A program made the position numbers and the translations under genes. From the NCBI RefSeq assembly GCF_024763615.1, contig NC_077223.1:106640627-106704626 (forward strand): DNA of 64,000 bases. The letters are read 5' to 3'. Shown piece by piece: positions 49,901-58,022 of the stretch (the first letter of the stretch is position 1; every line of letters begins with the position of its first letter). Origin of the DNA: Phlebotomus papatasi. Its lineage: Eukaryota > Arthropoda > Insecta > Diptera > Psychodidae. Under the pieces are notes generated by a model. That model was not told where the DNA came from. It searched no databases and saw only the letters and a list, made by a program, of their open reading frames with translations.

Positions 49901-51183
49901 GATAATGTAATATTTCCTTGTGGGATTTGTTCAATTTCGATTGAAATCATTTTGTCTTTTTCGATTAAACGATTTCTTAAAGTTCATAAATAATTGATAA
50001 AGTTGAAAAATTAACCGATCTCACCTGTTCTTTGTCCTCTTGAGTACGTGGCCAGAGTGTTATGTTGAGTTTGATTTCTCCCAATGTCCGACCCGACCTG
50101 GAAGGATCCTCAAGCTTCAAGACGATTTCCTGGGCTCGACACAGCTCAACGGAAGTTAAATCCAGCTGTGCTGAACCCATAAAATCGTCCTGTAGGCCCC
50201 AATCGTAGTCAAACACTTTGATATTTATTGGCTGAAATGGATCTTCTATTGGTACCACAAAAGTCTCATCCCAAACTGGATTGAGATCTCGATGTACGGT
50301 CCGTGACTTGTATAGTAGTCTACCGCCAACTTTGAACTTTACATAGGGATCACTGGTTCCTGAAAAACATCTACTATTGAACACCAGTGTCAAGGAACTG
50401 ACTCTGCAAGGAATCTACTCACCATTCTTATCCATGGCAACAAGATCATGACCACTCAGCAAGTGAATCCGTAGCTGGAAAAATGCATGCTGCCTCAGAG
50501 CAATTTCCCGCCTCTTTTGCGCTTCATCCGTTTGCAAAAATTCCAAGGTGCATTCCTTACTGGAAGTCGCCTCATTGTCCCGTCCTTTATCGAGGAATCC
50601 TTTTAGTATGCTACTCTCTTTCGTTACAGAACTATCTGCTCGGGTCAATGGTGATTCTCCTATTGTTGTTGCCCTGTGCCTTGGAGACTGGGTCAGAGGT
50701 GTCACGGAACTGCTATGATCTGAGCTATTGTCGGCAGCATAGTCAGTACTCTCACGTTTTTCAGGTATATCACCATCTTGTGGTGAACGACGTCCTCGTT
50801 CCTTACTTCGCCCACGTCCCAGACGATGCTGACAAAATAGAAATTATTTGAAATAATTTGTAAAGAGCAGCAAAACCCAGAAAATTGATCATACTTTGAG
50901 AGTGTTAAAGAATCCATGGGTCTTTTGCAAAACTCCAGATACTGCTGGATTTGCTATACTCCGTGTTCTGTGCGGTGATCCGGATGGTGAATCTACACTG
51001 CAATCCCGACAACTCAATTCTGAAGCTGATTTGCTCAAATGCTTGCCCAAAATCGAACATTTTGCTTCTTGATTGAGTCGTGACTTCTCTGAAATATAGA
51101 AAATTAATTTTTGTATCTTTATCTTTATATCGTAAAATGTCTCGCATAAAATACTCACTCTCTGTACTCAAAGAATCAGCCAT
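37851..51183 (-). CDS. Mctp: MCTP: multiple C2 domain and transmembrane protein (whole gene, 10 coding exons)
   Basis: Coding exons are 51183-51159, 51088-50895, 50828-50423, 50359-50025, 44418-44279, 44210-43695, 43635-43274, 38594-38268, 38200-37993 and 37931-37851. The product would be about 863 residues if the 2-bp excess in exon 7 is ignored. Layout: Ser/Arg-rich N-terminus (1-185), C2A (about 188-305), C2B (about 338-455), C2C (about 490-605), membrane region 1 (about 670-700), acidic linker (DDEDDDDKEKEEKK), membrane region 2 (about 775-808) and a basic tail. C2A and C2C keep calcium-loop Asp residues. C2B lacks several (PPDPEGSLSEPY), so it probably does not bind calcium. Family knowledge: MCTPs are ER-anchored and, in flies, support synaptic vesicle release. 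The gene is smaller than some MCTPs but has every expected domain. Confidence 0.93.
37993..38200 (-). CDS. Mctp: Mctp coding exon 9 (second membrane region)
   Basis: Encodes NTFNFSVPELSWLAAILLFL, FVPMRIILLLWGIVKF and NEVLDLLSRVPDDDEL, all expected in the reticulon-like C-terminal part of MCTPs. The donor is CTT|GTGAGT, phase 0. Confidence 0.94.
38268..38594 (-). CDS. Mctp: Mctp coding exon 8 (first membrane region)
   Basis: Begins SCFEWEYPMRSFFALVFW, the conserved MCTP entry to the hydrophobic hairpin, then ALMLLLLLKNWFVKW, an acidic run and KERLQAIQEVSQTVQNTIG. The acceptor is AAATAG and the donor AAAAA|GTAATT. Confidence 0.94.
38755..39158. mobile_element. Foldback MITE family B copy 2 (404 bp)
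   Basis: It follows 1617-2006 base for base over most of its length, with the same inverted ends (GTGTTATCACACTTGCACAT on the left). A 14-bp local duplication near 38930 (TTAATGCGAT) explains the extra length. It sits in Mctp intron 7. Confidence 0.85.
39300..39384. mobile_element. Stowaway-like mini MITE, copy 1 (85 bp)
   Basis: TA|CTCCTTTCGTCCCGAAATAA at the left and TGGGACAGAGGAAG|TA at the right. The interior matches the reverse complement of 51814-51896 (GTACGTTTGCTAGTACATTT). Confidence 0.82.
39492..40723. mobile_element. 1.23 kb TA-flanked element with GGGTGGGGC ends
   Basis: TA|GGAGAGGGTGGGGCAGTTT at the left. The reverse complement of the right end reads TA|GGGGAGGGTGGGGCTGTTT. It interrupts family H sequence that continues on both sides, so it is a nested insertion in Mctp intron 7. 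No coding frame of recognisable type. Confidence 0.78.
40726..42288. other. Mctp intron 7, remainder
   Basis: 40726-40895 is family H sequence. 41540-41600 resembles 11790-11850. The rest is AT-rich without recognised features. Confidence 0.5.
42290..42475. repeat. TTAA-family L fragment
   Basis: Shares AATATCTTAGCTCAGGAATT, ATAATTTGTAATCATCCA and AGTGAAAGAGTTAA with 36361-36610, in the same orientation. The left end is lost. Confidence 0.6.
42490..43205. mobile_element. Cluster of three MITE family A copies
   Basis: Two direct copies (42490-42709 and 42723-42951) are followed by an inverted copy (42952-43205). The outer ends are CACTGAGAGAAATC and TTCTCTCAGTG. The last two copies face each other and form a large palindrome about 70 bp downstream of Mctp exon 7. 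Confidence 0.82.
43274..43635 (-). CDS. Mctp: Mctp coding exon 7 (C2C end), apparent +2 frameshift
   Basis: Acceptor TTTTTGTAG|TAATG would continue C2C as NVKD, then VLEVTVFDEDRDHKVEFLGK and IPLLRIRNGEK. The start reads AAT GTT AAG GAT ATA TGA, reaching a stop at 43619-43617. Removing one AT from the ATATAT-like run at about 43618-43623 restores the family sequence NVKD-M-TSVLEV and makes the exon length fit the donor phase (ATACA|GTAAGT). The break may be an assembly error, a variant or a true lesion. The rest of the gene is intact. Confidence 0.85.
43695..44210 (-). CDS. Mctp: Mctp coding exon 6 (C2B end, C2C start)
   Basis: From acceptor CTTGTAG|ATTAGG, the exon encodes LGNEKYKSK, WLEQFDLHLFDEEQNLEVSV, the linker, and C2C from VGHLTVKIFGATGLAAADLG to NWNKIFT. 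The donor ACTTT|GTGAGT leaves two bases. Confidence 0.94.
44279..44418 (-). CDS. Mctp: Mctp coding exon 5 (start of C2B)
   Basis: Encodes RHPKLADASKRLKSQIWSS followed by VVTIVLVEARGLPPD and SEPYVKFR. This is the MCTP signature linking C2A and C2B. The acceptor is ATTTTCAG|CGTCAT and the donor AG|GTACTT. Confidence 0.93.
44738..44967. mobile_element. Harbinger-like MITE family J (230 bp)
   Basis: TAA|TGGTGTTACTCCAATGA and TTCATTGGAATAGCACCA|TAA. The 3-bp TAA flanks fit PIF/Harbinger insertion. An inner pair, GTTGGTTCCTGTCACGAC and TCATGACAGGAACCAACAC, makes it a foldback. Relatives at 51773-52323, 52465-52560 and about 60700. Confidence 0.75.
45020..46343. mobile_element. 1.32 kb element family F copy 2
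   Basis: The ends CCAGGCTAACACA and TGTGTTAACCGGGG match those at 26917-28196, and TTAAGTACTTA-type arms match throughout. The interior differs and includes 45645-45700 (GACCTAAGGCTTAGCCATAT), which recurs near 61680. Confidence 0.72.
46344..47812. other. Mctp intron 4, no recognised gene
   Basis: AT-rich. About 47690 (CGGACTTGGCCCACAAAAAT) is the inverted counterpart of about 49785, which may mark the ends of a larger, decayed element related to family B. Confidence 0.45.
47815..48014. mobile_element. 200 bp TA-flanked foldback MITE
   Basis: TA|GGGTAAAATAAGGTAATTTG at the left. The right end's reverse complement is TA|GGGTAAAATGGGGTAATTAG. Both continue into inverted GAGATTTTCTCAC sequence. 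Confidence 0.82.
48017..50024. other. Mctp intron 4, distal part
   Basis: Contains several short frames (48416-49226 plus, 49451-49727 minus) with no recognisable domains and with low-complexity composition. No gene is supported. Confidence 0.45.
50025..50359 (-). CDS. Mctp: Mctp coding exon 4 (rest of C2A)
   Basis: Completes C2A: GTSDPYVKFKVGGRLLYKS, NPVWDETF and FDYDWGLQDDFMG carry the expected calcium-loop Asp residues. Ends LWPRTQEDKEQ before GTGAGA, phase 0. Confidence 0.95.
50423..50828 (-). CDS. Mctp: Mctp coding exon 3 (start of C2A)
   Basis: Begins HRLGRGRSKERGRRS, then a Ser/Thr-rich linker, and ends in FFQLRIHLLSGHDLVAMDKN, the first strands of C2A. The acceptor is TTTTGTCAG and the donor AATG|GTGAGT, splitting the Gly codon. 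Confidence 0.93.
50895..51088 (-). CDS. Mctp: Mctp coding exon 2
   Basis: Acceptor ATATTTCAG|AGAAG and donor AAA|GTATGA. It encodes a polar stretch including SASELSCRD and SPHRTRSIANPAV, the disordered N-terminal region. Ends in phase 0. Confidence 0.85.
51159..51183 (-). CDS. Mctp: Mctp coding exon 1
   Basis: The start ATG at 51183 has G at -3 and +4. The exon encodes MADSLSTE plus one base before donor GAGA|GTGAGT. The open frame upstream of this ATG has only non-ATG starts. Confidence 0.75.
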
Positions 51184-51772
51184 ATCCAAGGACAAGCACT
51201 AATTCAATACATTTCTACAGAAATTCTTCTCTTCGGTACCATATTTCACACTCTGGAACAAAAAACTGAATTGTTATTCAATGTATATTATATATCTTTT
51301 CCTCAGAATATAAGAAAATGTAGGAATAAATTTTGGAACAGATAATTCTTCCAAGTTTTATGACTAAGGCTTGCAAAATTTATGTATTTTTGTAAAAACA
51401 AACTGAGTATCAATACGATTACTAATTCAAATATTACCGAGCATATATGCGTACCAATGAAGCAAATCATATTATAAAATAAACTTCAATTGAGATCAAT
51501 CGATTTAATATTTCCAATCGTGTCAAGATAATGCCAGTAAAATAACGAGTTGATAACACAATTTTAACGCTGCGATATTTATGCAAGAAATCACCCGGAA
51601 TAGAAATAGTAAATTTTATCATTTACATAGTTGAAGACGTTGAAGAAGAAAAATGCAGATAGTCAAAAAACTGAAAGAGGATACGTAGAAAAATGCGTAC
51701 GAGAGCATCTCAGCTTTGCGAAATACTCGAACTGGAGGCTTAGGGCTTAAATAGACTCAGGGTGATCCTTTA

Positions 51773-52323
51773 TGATGCTACTCCAATGTAAAGTGAATGT
51801 GGCTTTATTTTTACTCCCTCTGTCCCGAAATAAATTGTACATTCTTTCATACAAAATGTACTAGCAAACGTACGACATATTTCGGGACAGAGGGAGTAGT
51901 ATTTTATGTTTCCAAATATTTATTGACTGTTCTCAGTATTGGTTTCTGTCACGACTGTTTAGTGATTTTAGAACAATACTGCGAGAACTGAGGAAAACAG
52001 TTGAGGCAAAAACCACACAAAGAAAACTCGATAATGCAGAAGCGCTTGACAACAGTCATGAAAAAAATATAAAAGGAAAACTTTGGATATTTTTATTTTA
52101 GTACATGACTGTTCTCACGTGCTTCTGCGTAATTGACGTTTCTTTATATTGGTTCCTGCCATGATTGTTTGGTAATTAGGAACAGAACGAGAAGTGGCGA
52201 AAACAGTCGAGACAGGAACCCACATAAAGAAAGATCAATAATGCAGAAGCACTTGAGAACACTCTTGTACTAAAACAAATGTTCAGAAGATTTCCCTTTT
52301 CATATTCTATTGGAATTGCACCA
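51773..52323. mobile_element. Harbinger-like family J composite (551 bp)
   Basis: TTA|TGATGCTACTCCAATG and CTATTGGAATTGCACCA|TTA give ends and 3-bp flanks like 44738-44967. It holds the 83-bp Stowaway-like insert and two rounds of the inner hairpin (TTGGTTTCTGTCACGACTG, TTGGTTCCTGCCATGATTG), as if two copies had merged. Confidence 0.65.
51814..51896. mobile_element. Stowaway-like mini MITE, copy 2 (83 bp)
   Basis: TA|CTCCCTCTGTCCCGAAATA and its inverted match TTCGGGACAGAGGGAG|TA. The TIR is nearly the same as that of plant Stowaway MITEs (consensus beginning CTCCCTCCGT). It is nested in a family J element. Confidence 0.85.
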
Positions 52324-52464
52324 TTATTAGAATTTCCCTATATTTTTTTAATATTATTATTATTGACTAATATTAAAAATAAAAAGGGCAGATAATCCAT
52401 CAGAACAGATTTTGAAACCTTACTGAAAATGCTTGTTATTTAAGATGTTATTCAGGAACTGGAC

Positions 52465-52835
52465 TAAGGGTGCTAATCCAATGGAAAAAAATGAAAAGGA
52501 AATCTTTCTCCTGAATATGTTTTTAGTACATGGCTGATTTCATTTGCTTCTAAATTATTGACTTCTCTTTGTGGTGGTTCCGGTGGCACCCAAAATCCCG
52601 AAAAGGTCAAAATCCCGAAAGCTAAAATCCCGAATGTTTAAAATCCTGAAAGGGATGCAAATATATAGAGGAAAATGTTTAGAATAATTTCCCAAGACAC
52701 AGAAGATTTCCCTTTGCCTAAAGCAAGCGGGGGTGCAATCGTGGGAGTAGCTATGACACTTTTGAGAATTCCGGATTTTGGCTTTCGGGATTTGGCCCAT
52801 TTGGGATTTTGGCTTTCGGGATTTTGAAATTTGAA
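52465..52835. repeat. Family J fragment followed by AAAATCCCGAAA foldback
   Basis: 52465-52565 is the left part of family J. It breaks into a unit with repeated AAAATCCCGAAA (52590-52650) and the inverse TTTCGGGATTTTG (52790-52830). The second unit is related to 24195-24420. Confidence 0.6.
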
Positions 52836-52896
52836 AAAAAAGATTAAAAAGGTATGAAAATTTGAGGAACAGATGAAGTATCGAAATTTGCAATCT

Positions 52897-53388
52897 GTCC
52901 GAAATTTGGTACAGCTCTCTGAATATAAATAAATTAGAGATACAAATTAATTTTCGGCTCATAACCGGTTAATATCAATTCAGATTTATTAAGGATTCCA
53001 ATACCTTTCCAACAGTGCTAATTTTTCCCAAACCTATTGAAAAATACTCTTTCTAAAAATGTCCGAAATTTGGCACAGTTCTCTGAATATAAATAAATTA
53101 GAGATACAAAGTAATTTTCGGTTCATAACCGGGTATTATCAGTTCAGATTTATTAAGGATTCCAATACCTTTCCAACAGTGCTAAATTTTCCCAAATCTA
53201 TTAAAAAATACTCTTTCTAAAAATGTCCGAAATTTGGCACAGTTCCCTGGATATAAATTGCAGATACAAATGAATTATCTGTTCATAACAAGATTAGATT
53301 ATTCTGGTTAGAATCGTTTCAGATCTTTCTGGGATTCTTATACCTTTCGCAATGGTGCTAATTTTTTTTTCAAATTGATTGAAAATAT
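52897..53388. repeat. Tandem repeat, 164-bp unit, about three copies
   Basis: GTCCGAAATTTGG starts at 52897, 53061 and 53225, exactly 164 bp apart. Each is followed by TATAAATAAATTAGAGATAC, CATAAC and ATTCCAATACCTTTC-type blocks. The third copy is the most diverged. Confidence 0.85.
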
Positions 53389-53450
53389 TCTTTCAAGAAC
53401 TTTTTTAATCATTGACTTTGAGAAAATGTTATTAGGATTGAATTAATGTA

Positions 53451-54579
53451 GGGTGGAGTAAGTACTTTTGGCCACTTTAAGGTTTCATGTGCTTGTAATT
53501 TTTATAACCTTTTTTTTAAATAAAATGAAATTTTGTACAAAGATTTCTTAAAGCCGTTTCTTCTTAATAATCCAAGAGAATTCCCAATTTTTTTTGGATA
53601 TTTTAGTGAAAAATTCATTTTATGCAACTAGGGGAAACTGGGGCACCACCAAACACGGGGTACCACCAAACACTAATTTTTATTTCTAAACTACTAGGAC
53701 TATCACGACCATTCCTTCAGTATACAAGCATCCCTATAGTGCCTATAAATTCCTATCGGTCTTATCCTCTGATATCCAATATCCGATTAAAAAATCGCAG
53801 TGTTTGGTGGTACCCCGTGTTTGGTGGTGCCCCAGTTTCATGCCCTATGCATGTTTCAGTACTTTTGGCCATTGTGTGTAAGCACTTTTGGCCTCTTGTT
53901 TCCAATAGAATTTTAATCAAATAACAGAAGAAATAGCTTTCGAAAACTTTCACAAATACACAGCACAATTTCTATTCTTATTTAACACCAATTTTATGTG
54001 ATTATTAGAGTATTTTAAACGACTTTTTGCACGTTTTCTATTTGATGTAAAAATCAGTCAAAAGTCACGATTGTTTTTACTGAAAACCGCGAGGTGCGCC
54101 ATGTGTAAAATGTATGGGAAAATGAATGGCCATAAGTACTTACACAACCGAAAAAAGTAAGCTCTTATAGCCACATCCGATTTTCATTTAATTTGTTAGA
54201 AAATCTTATTAAGGATGATATCACAATAAAATTTAGTTAATTAAGAAATGGACTTTCATTGAATAGCATCACATATTTTCATCAAAAATATGAAATAAAT
54301 CAAAACAATTTCTCTTAACATTAACAGGTTTCTTAAGAATCCCATGTTTTTTTTTAGTGACTGTTTACCTTGCCGAGAATTTCTTTCTGAATTAATCAAG
54401 TCGATACAAAATCAAATATGGTTTTCTGATTCGTTAGATTAGCTTTAGATTAGATTTCGTTAGATTATACCAAATAAGACCCATTTTCCTGTTCTAAATA
54501 AACTCATAATTGCCTTACACTGTGATTTTACTTTAGGTGGCCAAAAGTGCTTACATGGCCAAAAGGGCTGACTCTACCC
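53451..54579. mobile_element. 1.13 kb TA-flanked element with CTTTTGGCC ends
   Basis: TA|GGGTGGAGTAAGTACTTTTG on the left. The reverse complement of the right end is TA|GGGTAGAGTCAGCCCTTTTG. ACTTTTGGCC is repeated inside. It contains the nested element at 53631-53845. Confidence 0.75.
53631..53845. mobile_element. 215 bp foldback MITE with 37-bp perfect arms
   Basis: TA|GGGGAAACTGGGGCACCACC at the left. CTGGGGCACC through AACACT (37 bases) is matched perfectly on the right. TA flanks. Inserted in the GGCC-ended element around it. Confidence 0.85.
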
Positions 54580-54581
54580 TA

Positions 54582-55684
54582 GTATTTTTGTATATTGACG
54601 AAAATTCTGATTAAGAAGTTTCTAAAATGAGGAAGTCATGGGGTATGTATTCATTTTAAAGATCATGTTATTTTTCCCTATTATACTTGTAGGAGGGTCC
54701 GCAGAAAACTCCAAGTCGTTATCTCAAACCGTTTAGCCTGTAGGTTTGAAGAAAATTGGACAGACAGATGAACAAGTAGCGTGAAATCATTAATAGGAAA
54801 TCGTCCGTTTCAAAAAGGATGTGTTGAAAAAATTGACCCCCAGAGAGTGAAAAACGGAAGGTATCATTTCTTCAAAACGAAGAAAAGTTCTCAATGTACT
54901 CGATCTCGTGAGTTCGAGCATTCCACAAAGCTGGGGGACGCTTTCCCACTATTTTTCCATATGTGGTGACTAAAATAATTAAGTAAAGCATTAAAAGTGA
55001 ATTTTGACATGCAACGAGATCAAACGAACGAGATTAAAGGACATTTTGACTCCTTACACATAAAGAGGCATTTTTTTCAGTTGAACTGAAATTATGCTTT
55101 AGTTTTTCCTATATAAATTTATGCATAGAAAATCCACATGTATATAAAATAGCAACCTATTTCAGATATTCTGAGCCGTTTCATTTATCATTTATATGTT
55201 ATGTTGTTTAAATAATTTTTCAGGTACACTATTCTAACCTGTTGAAGCAGGCAAAAGTTATTATTGGAATGCTGAAATAATTTTGGTTCCATACCGTGCG
55301 TGACGTATTTTATATGGTACTCTAGCTAGGTAGACACTGAGTTCGATAACTGAAGTGAACTTGCTGTTTATAAAATACTTTAAAAATAACTTAAAAATAA
55401 AAACATAAATTTGATGATCTATAAAGTTTTCAACTTCGAATGGTTCTATCTTAAAAGTTGTGCTTCTGAAGATAGGATAAAGAATATAGTAGTTACGGTT
55501 GATATTAATGCTTTCTCTTTAGTGTTTGAACGATAATTTTTTTATAGATATCTAGTTGAATAAAATAAATCTTGGCGGAATCGTAGGAAAGTGATTAATG
55601 CTTCAATAAATTGAGATTGCTTGGTAAACATTTTCATAGAAATTCTCTTTGTTAATTTTGATGGAATTAATACACAAATTGCAA
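54582..55684. other. Intergenic, no recognised feature
   Basis: AT-rich, short frames only. I see nothing in it. Confidence 0.45.
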
Positions 55685-55686
55685 TA

Positions 55687-56250
55687 GGGTAAGTGTGCCA
55701 AATTTCGGCATAATTGCATGCAAGCGCCAAAATCTCAAGTTTGAAATTTAATATCTTTAATAGAAATTGATTTTTTTAATTCCTTCTACTTAAGGAGTGT
55801 TTCTTAGAACCTTGTAGACAGTTTACCGTCTTTATTTGCTCTAAAATCATTCGTAATACATTTTAAAATGAATAAAAATGTAGACATAGCTTTGGTGGCC
55901 TATTTCGGCCACCTTCATTCTCATAGATTTTTACCTTTCGGGAATTCTCCCAAAGCCTTTTTTATGTCATCTCGTTTGTCGAAGATACATTTTTTGTTAT
56001 TTTTTGCATTGTATAATCTCTAGAGCAGAGGTGTGCAAGAAACCGTTGAAACCGAATTAACGTCAAATGAAACATGTACGTCAATGGTCAAAACGCTACT
56101 ATAACAAACTTATTTTGACGTTAATTCGGTTTCAACGGTTTCTTGCACACCTCTGCTCTAGAGTATGTAAAAACTAAAAATTCATGGAAATTTGAGGAAC
56201 ACAAAAGGTGGCCGGAATTGCAAGCTGGCCGGAATTTGGCACACTTACTC
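55687..56250. mobile_element. TA-flanked MITE family D copy 2, with nested insertion
   Basis: The ends are as for 21937-22363, in inverted orientation. Without the 136-bp nested element and its TA it is 426 bp, against 427 bp for copy 1. Confidence 0.87.
56023..56158. mobile_element. 136 bp foldback MITE family E copy 1
   Basis: GAGCAGAGGTGTGCAAGAAA on the left is matched perfectly for over 40 bp on the right. TA flanks. A second copy of exactly the same length is at 63733-63868. Confidence 0.9.
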
Positions 56251-56252
56251 TA

Positions 56253-57494
56253 CATACAACTTTGTTTTTAAATCAATATTTTTTCTAAAACACGAGTATT
56301 TGCGTAGATTGGTTTAATTTTATCAAGGCATTTGTGTATATCACACCGATAGCACCTCATGGCAATAATTCAAATTTACAGAATTAAATATGAGGAAAAG
56401 TCTGTTGATAAATTATGATTTTACGAAGCATAAATAATTTTATGTTTTTTACTTGGCCAAAAACTGTATTTCGTCAGGCAGGAAAAAAAATTGAATCAAT
56501 AATTTCGCATCATAATGCGTTTCAGAAGTAACTAGCTATAAACTAGCCAAGTAGACCAATAAAAGAAAAAATCAATTATAACCACAAATTATATATAAAA
56601 TCCTTTAAGATATCACCAAGAGGTCTTTTATTTTTGTCACACATTTTTTAAATTTAAAACATCACTATTGATGTGATAAGTTATTCTAAGGGAAAATAAA
56701 CAAAATTGAAAGAGTCACGAATTTTACGAACGCACTCGACGCACTGCGAGCAAACAAAAAAAAAAGAACGAAATTATATGGGAAATATATGTAATATTGA
56801 GATACTGAAATGTATGTCACACACGGAATTCTTCGGCTTATTGACTATTTGGCTATCTCGCTATTCTCTGACATTTTCGGAAAATTCTCACACGTTTTAT
56901 AAAAATTGCAAAACCGAAAGTTCAGTCACAAGTCGCTTAAATTAAAAGTAAATAGAAGGAAGAAAGAGAAAAATCCCTATATCTTATTTATTTTCATAAA
57001 GGAGAGCAATTGTATATACATATACCTCGCAACTTTAAGCAAAAATTTTTCACAATTTAGCCCAAATGTACACTAGTTAGTGACCCTATTCTAACACAAA
57101 ATCACAGAAAAATGAATAAATAAGCACATTTTGAAGTTCAACAAAGGAGTTTGAAGGGAAAATGTTGGAAATTTTTCCTGTATATTGTCATATATTCAAC
57201 TTTCTAGGTGAAAAACAGTTCTACAGAAAAGCTAAGAATCATGTTGCCCCGACGATTGCTCTACTGACACTAAATTTCTCTCCCTATTTTGCCAAGTTCT
57301 CCTCTGGCTCTATCACATAATATTGCAGAGAGAATATATTTGGGGAGAGATAATCCACGAGAGTCAGATTGAGAGAAAAGGTTAGGGTTGATATCTTGAT
57401 TAGCTTACAGTAGGGATGATTCTTAATGTGTACAACTTTGATGAGTTACCTGGTTCTTAAATTATGACCAACCCAGATATCAATTAGGATTCTT
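56253..57494. other. Intergenic, no recognised feature
   Basis: AT-rich with isolated short frames. No gene, RNA or repeat could be supported. Confidence 0.45.
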
Positions 57495-57514
57495 TATAGG
57501 GTAATTTACCTAAA

Positions 57515-58022
57515 GTCGGACAGCACTGAAATTCGGACAGGGCCAAAAATCGGACAGCGCTGAAAGTCGGAGAACGGTTAAAGTCAGATAGCGCTGAAAG
57601 TCGGGCGTCTCTAAAAGTCGGACAGGGCCGAAAATCGGACAGCGCTGAAAGTCGGAGAACGGTGACAGTCAGACAGTACTGAAAGTCGGGCATCGCTGAA
57701 AGTCGGACAGGGCCGAAAATCGAACATCGCTGAAAATCGGAGAAAGTCGGACAGCATTGAAACTTGGACAAAGCTGAAAGTCGGACAGAGCCGAAAATCG
57801 GACAGCGCTGAAGGTCGGACACACTGAAAGTCGGACAGCGCGGAAATTCGGACAGAGCCGAAGTCGTACAGCCCTGAAAATCGGAGAGCGCTGAAAGTCG
57901 GACAGCGCTGAAATTCGGACAACGCTGAAATTCGGACAGGGCCGAAAATCGGACAGCGCTGAAAGTCGGAGAACGGTGAAAGTCGGACAGCCCTGAAATA
58001 CGGACAGTGCTGAAATTCGGAC
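57515..58022. repeat. 17-bp minisatellite with 85-bp higher-order unit
   Basis: About 30 copies of CGGACAGCGCTGAAAGT and variants. Five successive variants (..GGGCC.., ..CGCT.., CGGAGAACGG.., CAGA.., CGGGC..) recur in the same order, giving an 85-bp higher-order repeat for at least two full rounds and part of a third. No stop codons arise on the minus strand in any frame, which produces three long overlapping open frames that are probably not genes. It is preceded by TATAGGGTAATTTACC at 57497. Confidence 0.9.

Noticed and set aside
51184..51195. Mctp extension SLD upstream of MADS
   Set aside because: It depends on a TTG start; the ATG at 51183 has a good context.
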